Source: Bacillus tequilensis KCTC 13622
GTDB taxonomy: Bacteria > Bacillota > Bacilli > Bacillales > Bacillaceae
Assembly (NCBI RefSeq): GCF_000507145.1
Contig: NZ_AYTO01000028.1
Coordinates: 62,001 to 126,000, forward strand
Length of the DNA stretch: 64,000 nucleotides
Direction of reading: 5' to 3'
This document shows, piece after piece, positions 1 to 8,857 of the stretch; within the stretch, counting starts at the first letter, position 1; each line of letters starts with the position of its first letter. Both the position numbers and the translations under genes were made by a program. A model generated the notes under the pieces. That model saw nothing but the letters and a program-made list of their open reading frames with translations. It was not told where the DNA came from and did not search any database.

Positions 1-543
1 AAGCTCTAATACAACATCGGTGCGCGGTGTCGCAATGCAAACACGCAGTCCTTGGTTTAGCGCGGATTCTATACCAGGGAATAGCATCTCTGTTTTGCCA
101 GCGCCGCAAACCGCCCAGATGAGAAGCTCTTCCTTTTTTGATATTGCCTCGATTAAGACATCGGCGGCCTTTTGCTGTCCGCTTGAGAGCTTGCCATCCC
201 ACGTCAGCTTGACAGGCAGCCAGTTCGCTTCATTCTCTTCTTTCCATGAATATAGAGGCACATTCTCACTCACCCTTCCCATCATGACACAGGAGCGGCA
301 ATACATCTGCTTCTTTCCAGATGAGTGATAAAAAGAAAAATACCGCTGATCATTTTGGCCGCATCTATTACACCTATATCCCCGTTTATTTATCGATATA
401 GAGTTTTGAGCGGCGATATAGCCATTCCCGATATGCCATTCAATCAGCTCATCGGAAAATGGGAGTTCAGTTCTGAGCAGATGGCGGCTTTGAAGCGTCT
501 GCTGCAATTCTTTTGAGAAAGAAACGTTCCTTACAGTCGGCAA
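1..543 (-). CDS. comFA: ComFA, DNA-uptake ATPase/helicase (3' part outside window)
   Basis: Late competence protein. It is a DEAD-box-like membrane-associated ATPase that helps pull transforming single-stranded DNA across the membrane. About 181 N-terminal codons lie in the window on the minus strand and the gene runs off the left edge. Translation of the reverse strand shows a four-cysteine zinc finger (CNRCG near residues 67-71 and a second C-x-x-C about 25 residues later). The Walker A motif GAGKTEML follows near residue 148. The frame is open from 543 to 1. I chose a TTG start at 543-541 because a good Shine-Dalgarno (GGAGGG) lies about 9 bases upstream. The nearby ATG at 551-549 is out of frame and meets a stop. 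ComK sites would be expected upstream, but I could not place them convincingly. Recognition rests on remembered strain 168 ComFA. Confidence 0.9.
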   Translation of the reverse strand, partial: MPTVRNVSFSKELQQTLQSRHLLRTELPFSDELIEWHIGNGYIAAQNSISINKRGYRCNRCGQNDQRYFSFYHSSGKKQMYCRSCVMMGRVSENVPLYSWKEENEANWLPVKLTWDGKLSSGQQKAADVLIEAISKKEELLIWAVCGAGKTEMLFPGIESALNQGLRVCIATPRTDVVLEL

Positions 544-620
544 TCAGCATAACCCTCCTTCCTTTCGAGACAGTATGACTCAGTGAATATTTACTGTCCA
601 GCAATCAAAATAAAAATATA

Positions 621-652
621 AAAAAATCTCCGCTGCGAAAACGGAGATTTTT
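621..652 (-). terminator. Rho-independent terminator after degV
   Basis: Stem AAATCTCCG / CGGAGATTT (624-632 with 642-650), followed on the minus strand by a T-rich run. It ends degV transcription and separates it from comFA. Confidence 0.8.
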
Positions 653-654
653 CG

Positions 655-1500
655 TTATTTATAACACCAGCAAATTCCTAGCGCCCCCTCACCCAAATGG
701 GTGCCGATAACCGCGCCAAAATAACTGTTATAAAATTCAACATGAGGATATTTTTCAGAAAGCTCTTCGATGACTTTCGCCGCTTCTTCTTCTCGATTCG
801 CGTGAATAACAGCAGCTCGCATAGGCAACCCTTTACGCGCATCTTCATCTAAAAGCTCATAAATTCGCGAAATCGCTTTTTTACGTGTCCGAATCTTTTC
901 AAAAGGCACAATTACCTTATTGTCAAAATGAAGAATAGGCTTTACTTTTAGAAGACTCCCAATAAAGGCTTGGGCGCTGCTTAATCGTCCGCCCCGCTGA
1001 AGATGGGCTAAATCATCTACCATAAAATACGCCCGGACTGTTTTTTTCATTTCCTCCAGTTCTTTTATGATATCTTCCGGCGATGATACTCCATTTTTGA
1101 TTAATTCAGCAGCCTTAAGAGCGTAAAAGCCCTGAGCCGAACAGCTGATCTCTGAGTCAAATGGATACACCTTAATGTTGTCGACCATTGTGTCGGCCGC
1201 TGCTGCACTGCTGAACGTACCGCTGATCCCGCTGGAAAGATGAATACTGATGACCGCATCATAAGACTTGCCAAGCTCTTCATACAAAGCAACCAGCTCG
1301 CCAATTGGCGGCTGAGAAGTCGTCGGAAGCGCTGCATGTTTTTTTACTTCATCGTAAAAGCTTTTCCAGTCCAGTTCGATTTCTTCACGATAAGTTTCTT
1401 CCCCAAAAACAACCTGGAGAGGGATCATGTGTATCTGATGTTGTTCTCGCATTTCTTTCGGAATATATGCTGTGCTGTCTGTTACTATTGCAATATTCAT
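655..1500 (-). CDS. degV: DegV family fatty-acid-binding protein
   Basis: A 281-residue DegV (EDD-fold) protein. Members bind a long-chain fatty acid between two domains and present acyl chains to fatty-acid kinase systems. The N-terminal VTDSTAYIP and the HLSSGISGTFSSA stretch near residue 85 are the conserved DegV ligand-loop motifs. The downstream GGRLS motif (near 170) is also typical. Known as yviA/degV in strain 168. It follows degU after a terminator at 1556-1590 and ends at its own terminator, so it is probably transcribed alone. A partner kinase is not encoded in this window. Despite the name, no direct role in DegSU signalling is shown by the sequence. Confidence 0.92.
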   Translation of the reverse strand: MNIAIVTDSTAYIPKEMREQHQIHMIPLQVVFGEETYREEIELDWKSFYDEVKKHAALPTTSQPPIGELVALYEELGKSYDAVISIHLSSGISGTFSSAAAADTMVDNIKVYPFDSEISCSAQGFYALKAAELIKNGVSSPEDIIKELEEMKKTVRAYFMVDDLAHLQRGGRLSSAQAFIGSLLKVKPILHFDNKVIVPFEKIRTRKKAISRIYELLDEDARKGLPMRAAVIHANREEEAAKVIEELSEKYPHVEFYNSYFGAVIGTHLGEGALGICWCYK

Positions 1501-1555
1501 AGCTTCAATACCTGCCTTAATGCTTTATAAATCTATTGTAAGGGAAACACAAAAT

Positions 1556-1590
1556 TAAAAAAAGACCTGCCTAGTAAAAGGCAAGTCTCA
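1556..1590 (-). terminator. Terminator after degU
   Basis: Stem GACTTGCC / GGCAGGTC read on the minus strand (1564-1571 with 1580-1587), with a following run of seven T. It lies between degU and degV. Confidence 0.8.
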
Positions 1591-1597
1591 TTTTATA

Positions 1598-2287
1598 CTA
1601 TCTCATTTCTACCCAGCCATTTTTAATAGCGACCACAACGGCTTGCGTCCGGTCGTTCACATTCATTTTTTGCAAGATATTACTCACATGGTTTTTCACG
1701 GTTTTCTCACTGATAAACAATGATTCGCCAATACCGCGGTTGCTTTTTCCGTCTGCAAGCATCTGCAGCACTTCACATTCCCGCCTAGTTAAAATATGTA
1801 ATGGTCTGCGGATTTCAGGGTATACCTCATGCTGAGGGTGTGCAGAAACTCCGCTTGTTGCAAGGCGGCGGAATTCGTTAACGAGGTTGTGGGTAACCTT
1901 CGGATGAAGGTAAGAACCGCCCTCGGCAACTACTTTTACCGCTTCAATTAATGTATCAGCATCCATCTCTTTCAGCAGATAACCTCTTGCGCCTGTTTTC
2001 AGGGCATGTGTTACATAATTTTCGTCATCGTGAATTGATAGAATAATTACTTTAGATTCAGGATACAGCTCTACAAGCTGTTTTGTAGCTTCCACACCAT
2101 TTACGTTTGGCATATTGATATCCATGATCACAACATCAGGATGATAGTGCTCGACAATACGAGCCGCTTCGTCTCCATCGTCACCTTCTGCTACCACTTC
2201 AAAGGTAGGTTCAAAATCCAATATCCGTTTTACACCTTCACGAAATAACTGATGGTCGTCGATAATAACAATGTTTACTTTAGTCAC
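1598..2287 (-). CDS. degU: Response regulator DegU
   Basis: A 229-residue NarL/LuxR-type response regulator that, with DegS, controls exoenzymes, motility, competence and poly-gamma-glutamate. The receiver domain covers residues 4-120, with acidic pocket D10-D11, phospho-acceptor D56 and the switch and Lys of VIILSIHDD further on. The LuxR-type helix-turn-helix is at about 165-220 ([12 protein letters not shown]... [14 protein letters not shown]). His12 is wild type, so this is not a degU32(Hy)-like allele. Translation starts at GTG with a strong GGAGG Shine-Dalgarno. It lies 82 bases downstream of degS, enough room for the extra degU promoters known in 168. Its targets in this window include the pgs operon. 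Confidence 0.97.
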
Positions 2288-2369
2288 AAGCCACGCCTCC
2301 TTGTATTATTGTTCTATATACTCTAGCTTTCGGTCAATATGCCTTTTGGCTCTATTTTACAAATCATAG

Positions 2370-3527
2370 TCAAAGAGATAACGGAACCTTGATCATAATA
2401 AATGTCCCAAGACCTATTTTCGAATCTATTGTCATGGTTCCTTCCAATAAATCTACTCTTTCCTTCATGCCCAGCAAGCCGAATGATTTGTTTTTCTTCT
2501 CTTTCGCTTCCTTCAGGTCGAACCCTTTGCCGTTATCTTTTATCATTAAAATCACAAAATCCTTTGTGATCTCAACTTTGACTGTAATTTCTTCAGATTC
2601 AGAATGCTTTAGCGCATTAGACACAGCTTCCTGTGCGAGTCTGAAGAGCGCAACTTCAAACTGAGGCGCTAACCGCTTATCCTCTGTTTCACCAATGCAC
2701 TGAAAATGTATTTTGACCTGCCCGTTATATTCCTCGGTTGTATATAGATATTTTCTTAAAGTTGGAATCAGGCCGAGGTCATCAAGGGCCATCGGTCTTA
2801 AATCATATATAATCCTTCTCACTTCGTAAAGGGCATTCCGCACATTTTGACGGAGATTTTTAATTTCTTGGAAACCGTCCTCAGTGCCCCTGTCACGGAA
2901 AATCCGCTCGATTAATTCCGATCGCATCATAACATTTGCCAGCATTTGAGCAGGCCCGTCATGTATTTCTCTTGAGACTCTTTTTCGCTCTTCTTCCTGT
3001 GCCTCAATAATTCTTAAGCCGAAATCCTGTTTTGCCTGAGCATCGGCAAGAAGCAGCCCGACCTCACGCAAATCTTGATTCAAGTAGTTGAGCACAACTG
3101 TAATTTGACTTACTAACGATTCAGACCGCTCAATGATTTCCTGAAGGCCTAACAATCTTCGCTCTAAATCATCCCGGCGTTCGCGCAGCTGCTTCTCGCG
3201 CTGCTGAATCATCGTCAATTCTACCTGCAGCTTATGGGCTTTTTCGTACGCGTTGCGAATTTCTTCTTCACTGAATCTATGAAAATTGCGGCTGACCTCG
3301 GATAAACGGTTTCGCGCATGGCGGGTCTGCACTTCAAGCTTATCGCCAAGCTCGATCACTTCATACACCTGCTGTTTAATTTGCTTCAGTTCTTCAACCA
3401 GCTGTTCATACTGCTGGCGTGACTGCTCCCCGATTTGAAAAACCTCGTCCTTGCTCCCGTCAACGGTTTTCAGCATCTTCATCAAAATAGAATCCAGCAC
3501 TTCGGAATCCATCTTTGTTTTATTCAT
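2370..3527 (-). CDS. degS: Sensor histidine kinase DegS (cytoplasmic)
   Basis: A 385-residue soluble histidine kinase of the HisKA_3 family that phosphorylates DegU. The N-terminal half (about 30-175) is heptad-rich coiled coil with many Glu, Gln, Arg and Lys residues and no membrane segment, as expected for the DegS sensor domain. The REIHDGPAQML motif (His189 by family numbering) is the phospho-acceptor helix. The HATPase_c domain at about 285-383 shows the N box (QEAVSNALKHS) and the G boxes (DNGKGF, GLLGMKERV). It is first in the degS-degU operon and divergent from yvyE, with 216 bases between the two starts. Confidence 0.97.
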   Translation of the reverse strand: MNKTKMDSEVLDSILMKMLKTVDGSKDEVFQIGEQSRQQYEQLVEELKQIKQQVYEVIELGDKLEVQTRHARNRLSEVSRNFHRFSEEEIRNAYEKAHKLQVELTMIQQREKQLRERRDDLERRLLGLQEIIERSESLVSQITVVLNYLNQDLREVGLLLADAQAKQDFGLRIIEAQEEERKRVSREIHDGPAQMLANVMMRSELIERIFRDRGTEDGFQEIKNLRQNVRNALYEVRRIIYDLRPMALDDLGLIPTLRKYLYTTEEYNGQVKIHFQCIGETEDKRLAPQFEVALFRLAQEAVSNALKHSESEEITVKVEITKDFVILMIKDNGKGFDLKEAKEKKNKSFGLLGMKERVDLLEGTMTIDSKIGLGTFIMIKVPLSL

Positions 3528-3575
3528 AATTTCCCTCCGTCACGGCGTTGTCATATATTTTTATTATAAATGTAA

Positions 3576-3604
3576 TTGATCTGCAAATTGTGTCGAATTA
3601 TAAT
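3576..3604 (+). promoter_or_regulatory. Sigma-A promoter for yvyE-tagV
   Basis: TTGATC at 3576-3581 and TATAAT at 3599-3604 with a 17-base spacer. It predicts a leader of about 130 bases before yvyE. That leader contains an inverted repeat, AAAGACTG (3686-3693) with CAGTCTTT (3710-3717). Confidence 0.65.
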
Positions 3605-3743
3605 GAAAGAATGCGTATATTCTAGAAAAAAACAATTTTATGTTCCATCTATTCTTTATGATAACAAAATACGCACAAAAATTCTAAAGACTGTACAAAT
3701 TTGTATAGGCAGTCTTTTATGCTTAGCAGGAGGGTCAGCAAGC

Positions 3744-4397
3744 ATGCTGCACAGCTATTTTACTGTGAAAGAAGCAGGAGAACACGAGATTGTTATAGAA
3801 AAATCGCGTTTCATCTGTCATTTAAGCCGTGTTTCTACCGAACAAGAGGCACAGGAATTCATACAGAAAATAAAGAAACAGCACTGGAATGCGACTCATA
3901 ATTGCTCGGCTTACGTAATTGGCGAGAACGATCATATACAAAAAGCCAATGACGATGGAGAACCAAGCGGTACAGCGGGAGTACCGATGCTCGAGGTATT
4001 AAAAAAACGCGGACTTAAGGATACTTGCGCCGTCGTTACACGATACTTCGGAGGCATTAAACTTGGGGCCGGCGGATTAATTCGCGCTTATGGGAAATCA
4101 GTGTCTGAAGGATTAAATCATATAGGTGTTGTCGAACGGAAGCTTATGCGGATTATGCATACTTCCGCAGATTACACATGGCTTGGCAAGATTGAAAATG
4201 AGTTAAGGGAATCACAATTTCTGTTAAAGGAAATCCATTATGCCGAAAATGTTGAATTTGAAACCTATGTGGAAGAAAAAGAAACAAACGCATTTTCTGA
4301 GTGGATGACAGAACTGACAAATGGAAAGAGTGATATTAAAGAGGGAGAGTTGACGTATCTTGAAAAAGCCGTCAATCATATAAAGGAGACTGAATAA
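3744..4397 (+). CDS. yvyE: YvyE, IMPACT/YigZ family protein
   Basis: A 217-residue member of the UPF0029/IMPACT family (YigZ in E. coli). The N-terminal IMPACT fold at about 1-115 has the diagnostic ...NDDGEPSGTAGVPML and RYFGGIKLGAGGL motifs. A small C-terminal DUF1949 ferredoxin-like domain follows at about 135-200. The cellular role is unclear; the family is linked to translation or stress in eukaryotes. The open frame extends upstream to 3576, but AGGAGG at 3728-3733 places the start at ATG 3744, and the upstream residues do not resemble the family. Its stop overlaps the tagV start by one base (TAATG), so the two are translationally coupled. Confidence 0.92.
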   Translation: MLHSYFTVKEAGEHEIVIEKSRFICHLSRVSTEQEAQEFIQKIKKQHWNATHNCSAYVIGENDHIQKANDDGEPSGTAGVPMLEVLKKRGLKDTCAVVTRYFGGIKLGAGGLIRAYGKSVSEGLNHIGVVERKLMRIMHTSADYTWLGKIENELRESQFLLKEIHYAENVEFETYVEEKETNAFSEWMTELTNGKSDIKEGELTYLEKAVNHIKETE

Positions 4398-5566
4398 TGG
4401 CTGAACGCGTTAGAGTGCGTGTACGTAAAAAGAAAAAGAGCAAACGCAGGAAAATTTTAAAAAGAATGATGTTATTGTTCGCCCTTGCATTATTGGTAGT
4501 TGTAGGGCTTGGAGGATATAAACTTTATAAGACCATTAACGCTGCGGATGATTCATACGATGCCCTTTCCCGCGGAGATAAATCAAATCTGCGCAGCAAA
4601 GTTGTAGATATGAAGAAAAAACCGTTTTCTATTTTATTTATGGGGATAGAGGATTACGCAACCAAAGGGCAAAAAGGGAGATCCGATTCTCTTATTGTCG
4701 TTACCCTTGATCCAAAAAATAAAACCATGAAAATGCTGAGCATTCCGCGTGATACACGTGTGCAGCTAGCCGGTGACACAACCGGAAGCAAAACAAAGAT
4801 TAACGCCGCTTTCAGCAAAGGCGGAAAAGATGAGACAGTCGAAACCGTTGAACACTTCTTGCAAATTCCAATCGATAAATATGTCACAGTCGATTTTGAC
4901 GGATTTAAAGATGTAATTAATGAAGTTGGCGGCATCGATGTAGATGTACCTTTTGATTTCGATGAAAAAAGCGACGTTGATGAAAGCAAACGGATCTACT
5001 TCAAAAAAGGCGAAATGCACTTAAACGGCGAAGAAGCCTTGGCGTATGCCCGTATGAGAAAACAGGATAAACGCGGAGACTTCGGGCGTAATGACAGACA
5101 AAAACAAATCTTAAATGCGTTGATTGACCAAATGTCAAGCGCAAGCAACATTGCTAAGATTGATAAAATCGCAGAAAAAGCCAGCGAAAACGTCGAAACC
5201 AATATTCGCATTACAGAAGGTTTAGCGCTGCAGCAGATTTACAGCGGCTTTACCAGCAAGAAAATCGACACGTTGAGCATTACAGGTTCTGATTTGTATT
5301 TAGGCTTAGGGGCTAAAAAAACGTATTACTTTGAACCGGATGCCACAAATCTGGAGAAAGTCAAAAAAACGCTCCAAGAGCATTTACATTATAAACCAGA
5401 AGAAAGCAGCACTGACAGCACGACCTCAGACAGCTATGGCACTGACAGTTCTGGTACAAATGAAAGCACAACAACTGACGGTTCAACGAGCGGAAGCAGC
5501 TATTCGAATGACAGCAGCACAAGCTCAAACAGTACAACGAATTCAACCACTGATTCATCCTATTAA
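4397..5566 (+). CDS. tagV: TagV (YvhJ), LCP family teichoic acid ligase
   Basis: A 389-residue LytR-CpsA-Psr protein. These membrane enzymes transfer undecaprenyl-linked WTA (or other anionic polymer) to peptidoglycan on the outer face of the membrane. It has a very basic N-terminus (residues 4-24), one membrane helix (about 25-45) and an extracellular LCP domain (about 70-320). The domain carries the conserved SIPRDTRV and YARMRKQDKRGDFGRNDRQ motifs, whose Arg and Asp residues bind the pyrophosphate lipid. The last 50 or so residues are a Ser/Thr/Asn-rich low-complexity tail, absent from TagT and TagU. It overlaps yvyE by one base and ends at a strong terminator. It is probably partly redundant with TagU and TagT, both in this window. 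Confidence 0.93.
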   Translation: MAERVRVRVRKKKKSKRRKILKRMMLLFALALLVVVGLGGYKLYKTINAADDSYDALSRGDKSNLRSKVVDMKKKPFSILFMGIEDYATKGQKGRSDSLIVVTLDPKNKTMKMLSIPRDTRVQLAGDTTGSKTKINAAFSKGGKDETVETVEHFLQIPIDKYVTVDFDGFKDVINEVGGIDVDVPFDFDEKSDVDESKRIYFKKGEMHLNGEEALAYARMRKQDKRGDFGRNDRQKQILNALIDQMSSASNIAKIDKIAEKASENVETNIRITEGLALQQIYSGFTSKKIDTLSITGSDLYLGLGAKKTYYFEPDATNLEKVKKTLQEHLHYKPEESSTDSTTSDSYGTDSSGTNESTTTDGSTSGSSYSNDSSTSSNSTTNSTTDSSY

Positions 5567-5570
5567 AAAA

Positions 5571-5601
5571 TGCCCGATCCTTTAGAGGATCGGGCATTTT
5601 T
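5571..5601 (+). terminator. Terminator after tagV
   Basis: Perfect 10-base stem TGCCCGATCC / GGATCGGGCA with a six-base loop and five T. Confidence 0.9.
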
Positions 5602-5610
5602 GCGCACAAA

Positions 5611-5640
5611 AAAACTCCGGCTCACTAGCCGGAGTTTTTT
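5611..5640 (-). terminator. Terminator after tagO (works both ways)
   Basis: CTCCGGCT (5615-5622) pairs with AGCCGGAG (5627-5634), flanked by A and T runs on both sides. Two terminators stand back to back between the convergent genes tagV and tagO. Confidence 0.88.
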
Positions 5641-6715
5641 AATTTCTTTTCACGAGCCGTTTATAAAATTTTGTAAACGGCTTAAATTTTTCATTCACGA
5701 GTCCTGTCACTTCTGCTATGATCTGCATAAAAATGACTAAAACGAAGATAATAAACAAAGAAAGCCAAATTGTGGCACTTTTGAGTACAATTGCACTAAT
5801 GCTGAAAATAAAGCCAATCAGATAAATAACAAGGACCGACATCCGATGTGAAAGGCCAAAGGCCATCAGCCTATGGTGGATATGCGACTTATCGGGTGCC
5901 GAAATCGGCTGTTTGTTTAATATTCTTCTGATGATCGCAAATGTTGTATCAAAAATTGGTACGCCTAATATGATAATCGGGATAACGATACTGAACAATG
6001 TTACGCTTTTATACAGGCCTAATAATGAAAGAATCGAAATACAATACCCTAAAAAAAGTGATCCTGTATCACCCATAAAGATTTTTGCCGGGTGAAAGTT
6101 GTAAAACAAAAATCCGAGCGTGCTGGCGATGACAACCAATGAAAGTGACAGAATCAGCACTTTTCCGCCGGATAGCGCCATAACGGCGATCGTTGACAGG
6201 CCGATAACTGACAGACCGGCTGCAAGGCCATCCAATCCGTCAATCAGGTTAATCGCGTTTGTAATGCCGACAATCCATAATACTGTCAGCGGATAAGCCA
6301 TCCACCCTAACTCAAATCGTTCTGCTAAAAAAGGAACTGAGAAAAAGTCCATTTTTAAGCCGGTGCTTACAATCATGATGGCTACACCTAGCTGGACCAA
6401 AAACTTAACTTTCGCACTTAATTGAAATTTATCGTCAAGAATACCTAACACAATAATGATGAATGCTCCGGCCGTAATGGCCGTCATTCTTGTTTCTGTG
6501 TATATGCCAGATGCAAGCACACCTGCTACCACACCGATAAATATGGCCAGCCCGCCCATCCGGGGCATGATTTTGTCATGTACTTTTCGATTGCTGGGCT
6601 GGTCAACTGCACCTATTTTAATCGCAATCCTTTTTACGATTGGGGTTATGATTAAAACTGTCAGCAGCGAGACAATAAACGCAACAACAATGCGAATCAT
6701 GCGTTCGTCAAGCAT
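5639..6715 (-). CDS. tagO: TagO, undecaprenyl-phosphate GlcNAc-1-phosphate transferase
   Basis: A 358-residue polytopic membrane enzyme of the MraY/WecA family. It starts WTA linkage-unit synthesis (and teichuronic acid) by moving GlcNAc-1-phosphate from UDP-GlcNAc to undecaprenyl phosphate at the inner membrane face. Roughly ten or eleven hydrophobic segments are visible. Family motifs are NRKVHDKIMPRMGG near 42, the Mg-binding GILDDKF near 90, NAINLIDGLDGLAAG near 150 and HIHHRL near 285. It sits between tagV and tuaH and has its own promoter (6775-6804). Because it feeds both WTA and minor polymers, it is the committed step for most genes in this window. Confidence 0.96.
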   Translation of the reverse strand: MLDERMIRIVVAFIVSLLTVLIITPIVKRIAIKIGAVDQPSNRKVHDKIMPRMGGLAIFIGVVAGVLASGIYTETRMTAITAGAFIIIVLGILDDKFQLSAKVKFLVQLGVAIMIVSTGLKMDFFSVPFLAERFELGWMAYPLTVLWIVGITNAINLIDGLDGLAAGLSVIGLSTIAVMALSGGKVLILSLSLVVIASTLGFLFYNFHPAKIFMGDTGSLFLGYCISILSLLGLYKSVTLFSIVIPIIILGVPIFDTTFAIIRRILNKQPISAPDKSHIHHRLMAFGLSHRMSVLVIYLIGFIFSISAIVLKSATIWLSLFIIFVLVIFMQIIAEVTGLVNEKFKPFTKFYKRLVKRN

Positions 6716-6774
6716 AAAGAAGTCTCCTTTGGAATTAAATGAAGTCTTTATTTATATAGAGAACCGTTCCTTCC

Positions 6775-6804
6775 ATTATACCTTCTCCTTAGTTATTATA
6801 ACAA
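6775..6804 (-). promoter_or_regulatory. Probable sigma-A promoter of tagO
   Basis: Read on the minus strand: TTGTTA (6804-6799), 18-base spacer, TATAAT (6780-6775). It is about 60 bases upstream of the tagO ATG. Confidence 0.55.
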
Positions 6805-6859
6805 GCTTCATCAAAAAGAAACACGTATTATCAAAAAACGCGCATCCCAATTTATAGGA

Positions 6860-8053
6860 CTACGCATGTTTTTGAATCCCTGTATACTTCATAATTTGTT
6901 TAAATAAGCAATCCCAATCTTGCGTGCGGGCAATGTTTCGGCGCATTTCTTTATAGGTTTCGTCTTCGTTTTGTCCAAGAACTTTTTCACACGCAGCTAT
7001 AAAATCAATTGGATGATCACCTTCTACATATTCGTACACATACGGCTTTTGCATTTTTGAGGTTGATGGAAGATTAGAACCGACAACAGGTTTTCCTGCC
7101 GCTAAAAATTCAAATAGTTTCAGCGGAAACACAGCTTGATTATACGATGAGTTTTTATATGGCATGATGCCAATGTCAATAAGCTCCATATAATGAGGGA
7201 CATCCTTTGGATCTGCCGGACCGGTCCATATGACATTAGGAAGCCTCAGCAGCTCTTGAAACGAAACGTCGCCGTTCGTGGCATCCGGACCGACCCACAA
7301 AAATGTCCAATCAGGCTTTTGCAGTGCGGCTTCTTCAATCATTTTAAAATCGAGCTTCGGTTTAATCCCGCCGATAAAGCCTAATACCGTTCCTTCTCTT
7401 CCCTGTAATATGCTGCGATCGGGAACCGCTTTATTTGCAGAAAAAAGCTCGTATTCAACGCCGTTTTCGACAGTATGCACCTTTTCTCGTCCCGCAGTCA
7501 GTTTTTTGTTTACTTCCTTGTGAAGATAATCCGAGGAACAGGTAATGGAATCTGCACGATGTATAATTCTCAGTTCCGCTGATTTAATGACTTTTCGCCG
7601 GAACTCAGACAGCAGATTTGATCGGCCGCTGATCGGCGCCGCCCATAAGTCACTGCAATCATAAATGACCTGATCCCAAGGATGCAGCGATGACAGCAGC
7701 GGGAATCCCGGGAACGTGTACCATAAACAGCAGCGTTCACCGTTTGCAGCCGCAAGCTCATCAAGTAATGGCGAGAGCTTATGCCTGTAAAAGACATCTG
7801 TATACCGTCCGAAACGAAACATTTTTTTCTCCAGCAGGTCTTTGACAGCAAATTGCCTGATGCCTAAATGGACTTCTTGAAATCCTTTCACCTGAGTACG
7901 CGGAGCCGGACATACCCAAATCACTTCCTTCGTTTCCTCCTGAGCTGCTAGAAACTCCGCGAGCCGGTGCCTTCTGTATCTTAATTGGTCTTTTCCCCAT
8001 TCAGCAGTGGCAACGATGACATGAGTGATCGCTTCTTTTGTTTCCACCTTCAT
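6860..8053 (-). CDS. tuaH: TuaH, teichuronic acid glycosyltransferase (GT4-like)
   Basis: A 397-residue GT-B fold glycosyltransferase, last gene of the tua operon. It probably adds a sugar (GlcUA or GalNAc) of the teichuronic repeat on the cytoplasmic side. The C-terminal half has GFIGGIKPKLDF (donor-domain start) and the FPLKLFEFLAAGKPVVGS motif with the E-x-x-A-x-G-x-P signature of GT4. Start choice is uncertain: GTG at 8056, ATG at 8053 or GTG at 8044 all sit close to AAAAGG. I use the ATG, which gives the length I recall for strain 168. Only 22 bases separate it from tuaG. Confidence 0.9.
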   Translation of the reverse strand: MKVETKEAITHVIVATAEWGKDQLRYRRHRLAEFLAAQEETKEVIWVCPAPRTQVKGFQEVHLGIRQFAVKDLLEKKMFRFGRYTDVFYRHKLSPLLDELAAANGERCCLWYTFPGFPLLSSLHPWDQVIYDCSDLWAAPISGRSNLLSEFRRKVIKSAELRIIHRADSITCSSDYLHKEVNKKLTAGREKVHTVENGVEYELFSANKAVPDRSILQGREGTVLGFIGGIKPKLDFKMIEEAALQKPDWTFLWVGPDATNGDVSFQELLRLPNVIWTGPADPKDVPHYMELIDIGIMPYKNSSYNQAVFPLKLFEFLAAGKPVVGSNLPSTSKMQKPYVYEYVEGDHPIDFIAACEKVLGQNEDETYKEMRRNIARTQDWDCLFKQIMKYTGIQKHA

Positions 8054-8075
8054 CACCTTTTCTCTCTGTTTGCGG

Positions 8076-8834
8076 CTATAGTCTTTTTTTCACCGCGTTT
8101 TTTGCATATTGAACAAAACACCACGTTGCTTTGATGAAATGAAGACGTTCAATCTCCCTGTAGACAAACCACGTTTTTTTCGCAGCCTTCCATTTGTTGC
8201 TCGATATCGAATTGCCTACAAGCCGATATTCAGCCAGGCATTCATTCATTCCATAAGCGGTAAATCCTTTTTTCAAAAGAGACAGCCATGTAGCCAAGTC
8301 CTGCCTCGTTCTGATATTCGGCATTTGGATCTGCCCCGTTTGCTCCCTGTCAATCATCACTGTCAAGCAGCCGATAATCGTATTTTTCAAGGCGTCATCA
8401 TACGTCAGGCTTTCAGGGGCATGAATATATTTATCGAGCGGGGTCCCGTCCTGCTCTATTAAGCTGTAGCCTGTGAAAGAAAACGCACAAGAACGCTCCG
8501 TCATAAAATCGAGCTGCTTTTCCAGTTTGTCTTTTTTCCATTTATCATCACTGTCCAAAAATGCGACATAACGCCCTTGAGCACGCTCCAATGCTTTGTT
8601 TCTCGCAACTGCGGCTCCGCTGTTCTCCTCCAGACAAATCACATGAATTCTTTCATCTAACTTTTCATACTGCTGTAAAATGTCTCCTGTGCCATCTGTT
8701 GAACAATCATCCACGATAATCATTTCCCATTGAGAATGGCTCTGTTCTAACACTGACTGTATCGTGTCTTCAATATAGTCATGCGCATTATAAGAAGGCG
8801 TAATGACAGATACGAGAGGTTTCCAATTGGTCAT
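8076..8834 (-). CDS. tuaG: TuaG, teichuronic acid GT2 glycosyltransferase
   Basis: A 252-residue GT-A/GT2 enzyme: SVITPSYNA at the N-terminus, DDCSTDGT near 45, and the metal-binding DSDDKWKKDKLE near 95. A GTG four bases after GGAG (8840) would be too close, so ATG 8834 (8 bases after GGAG) is the likely start. It acts on the lipid-linked teichuronic repeat. It sits in the middle of the tua operon, with tuaF 23 bases upstream. Confidence 0.92.
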   Translation of the reverse strand: MTNWKPLVSVITPSYNAHDYIEDTIQSVLEQSHSQWEMIIVDDCSTDGTGDILQQYEKLDERIHVICLEENSGAAVARNKALERAQGRYVAFLDSDDKWKKDKLEKQLDFMTERSCAFSFTGYSLIEQDGTPLDKYIHAPESLTYDDALKNTIIGCLTVMIDREQTGQIQMPNIRTRQDLATWLSLLKKGFTAYGMNECLAEYRLVGNSISSNKWKAAKKTWFVYREIERLHFIKATWCFVQYAKNAVKKRL

Positions 8835-8857
8835 GATCACATCTCCATCGTATGATT

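Noticed and set aside
1..516. Plus-strand open frames at the left edge
   Set aside because: They are shadows of comFA on the minus strand, whose reading frame and motifs are intact.
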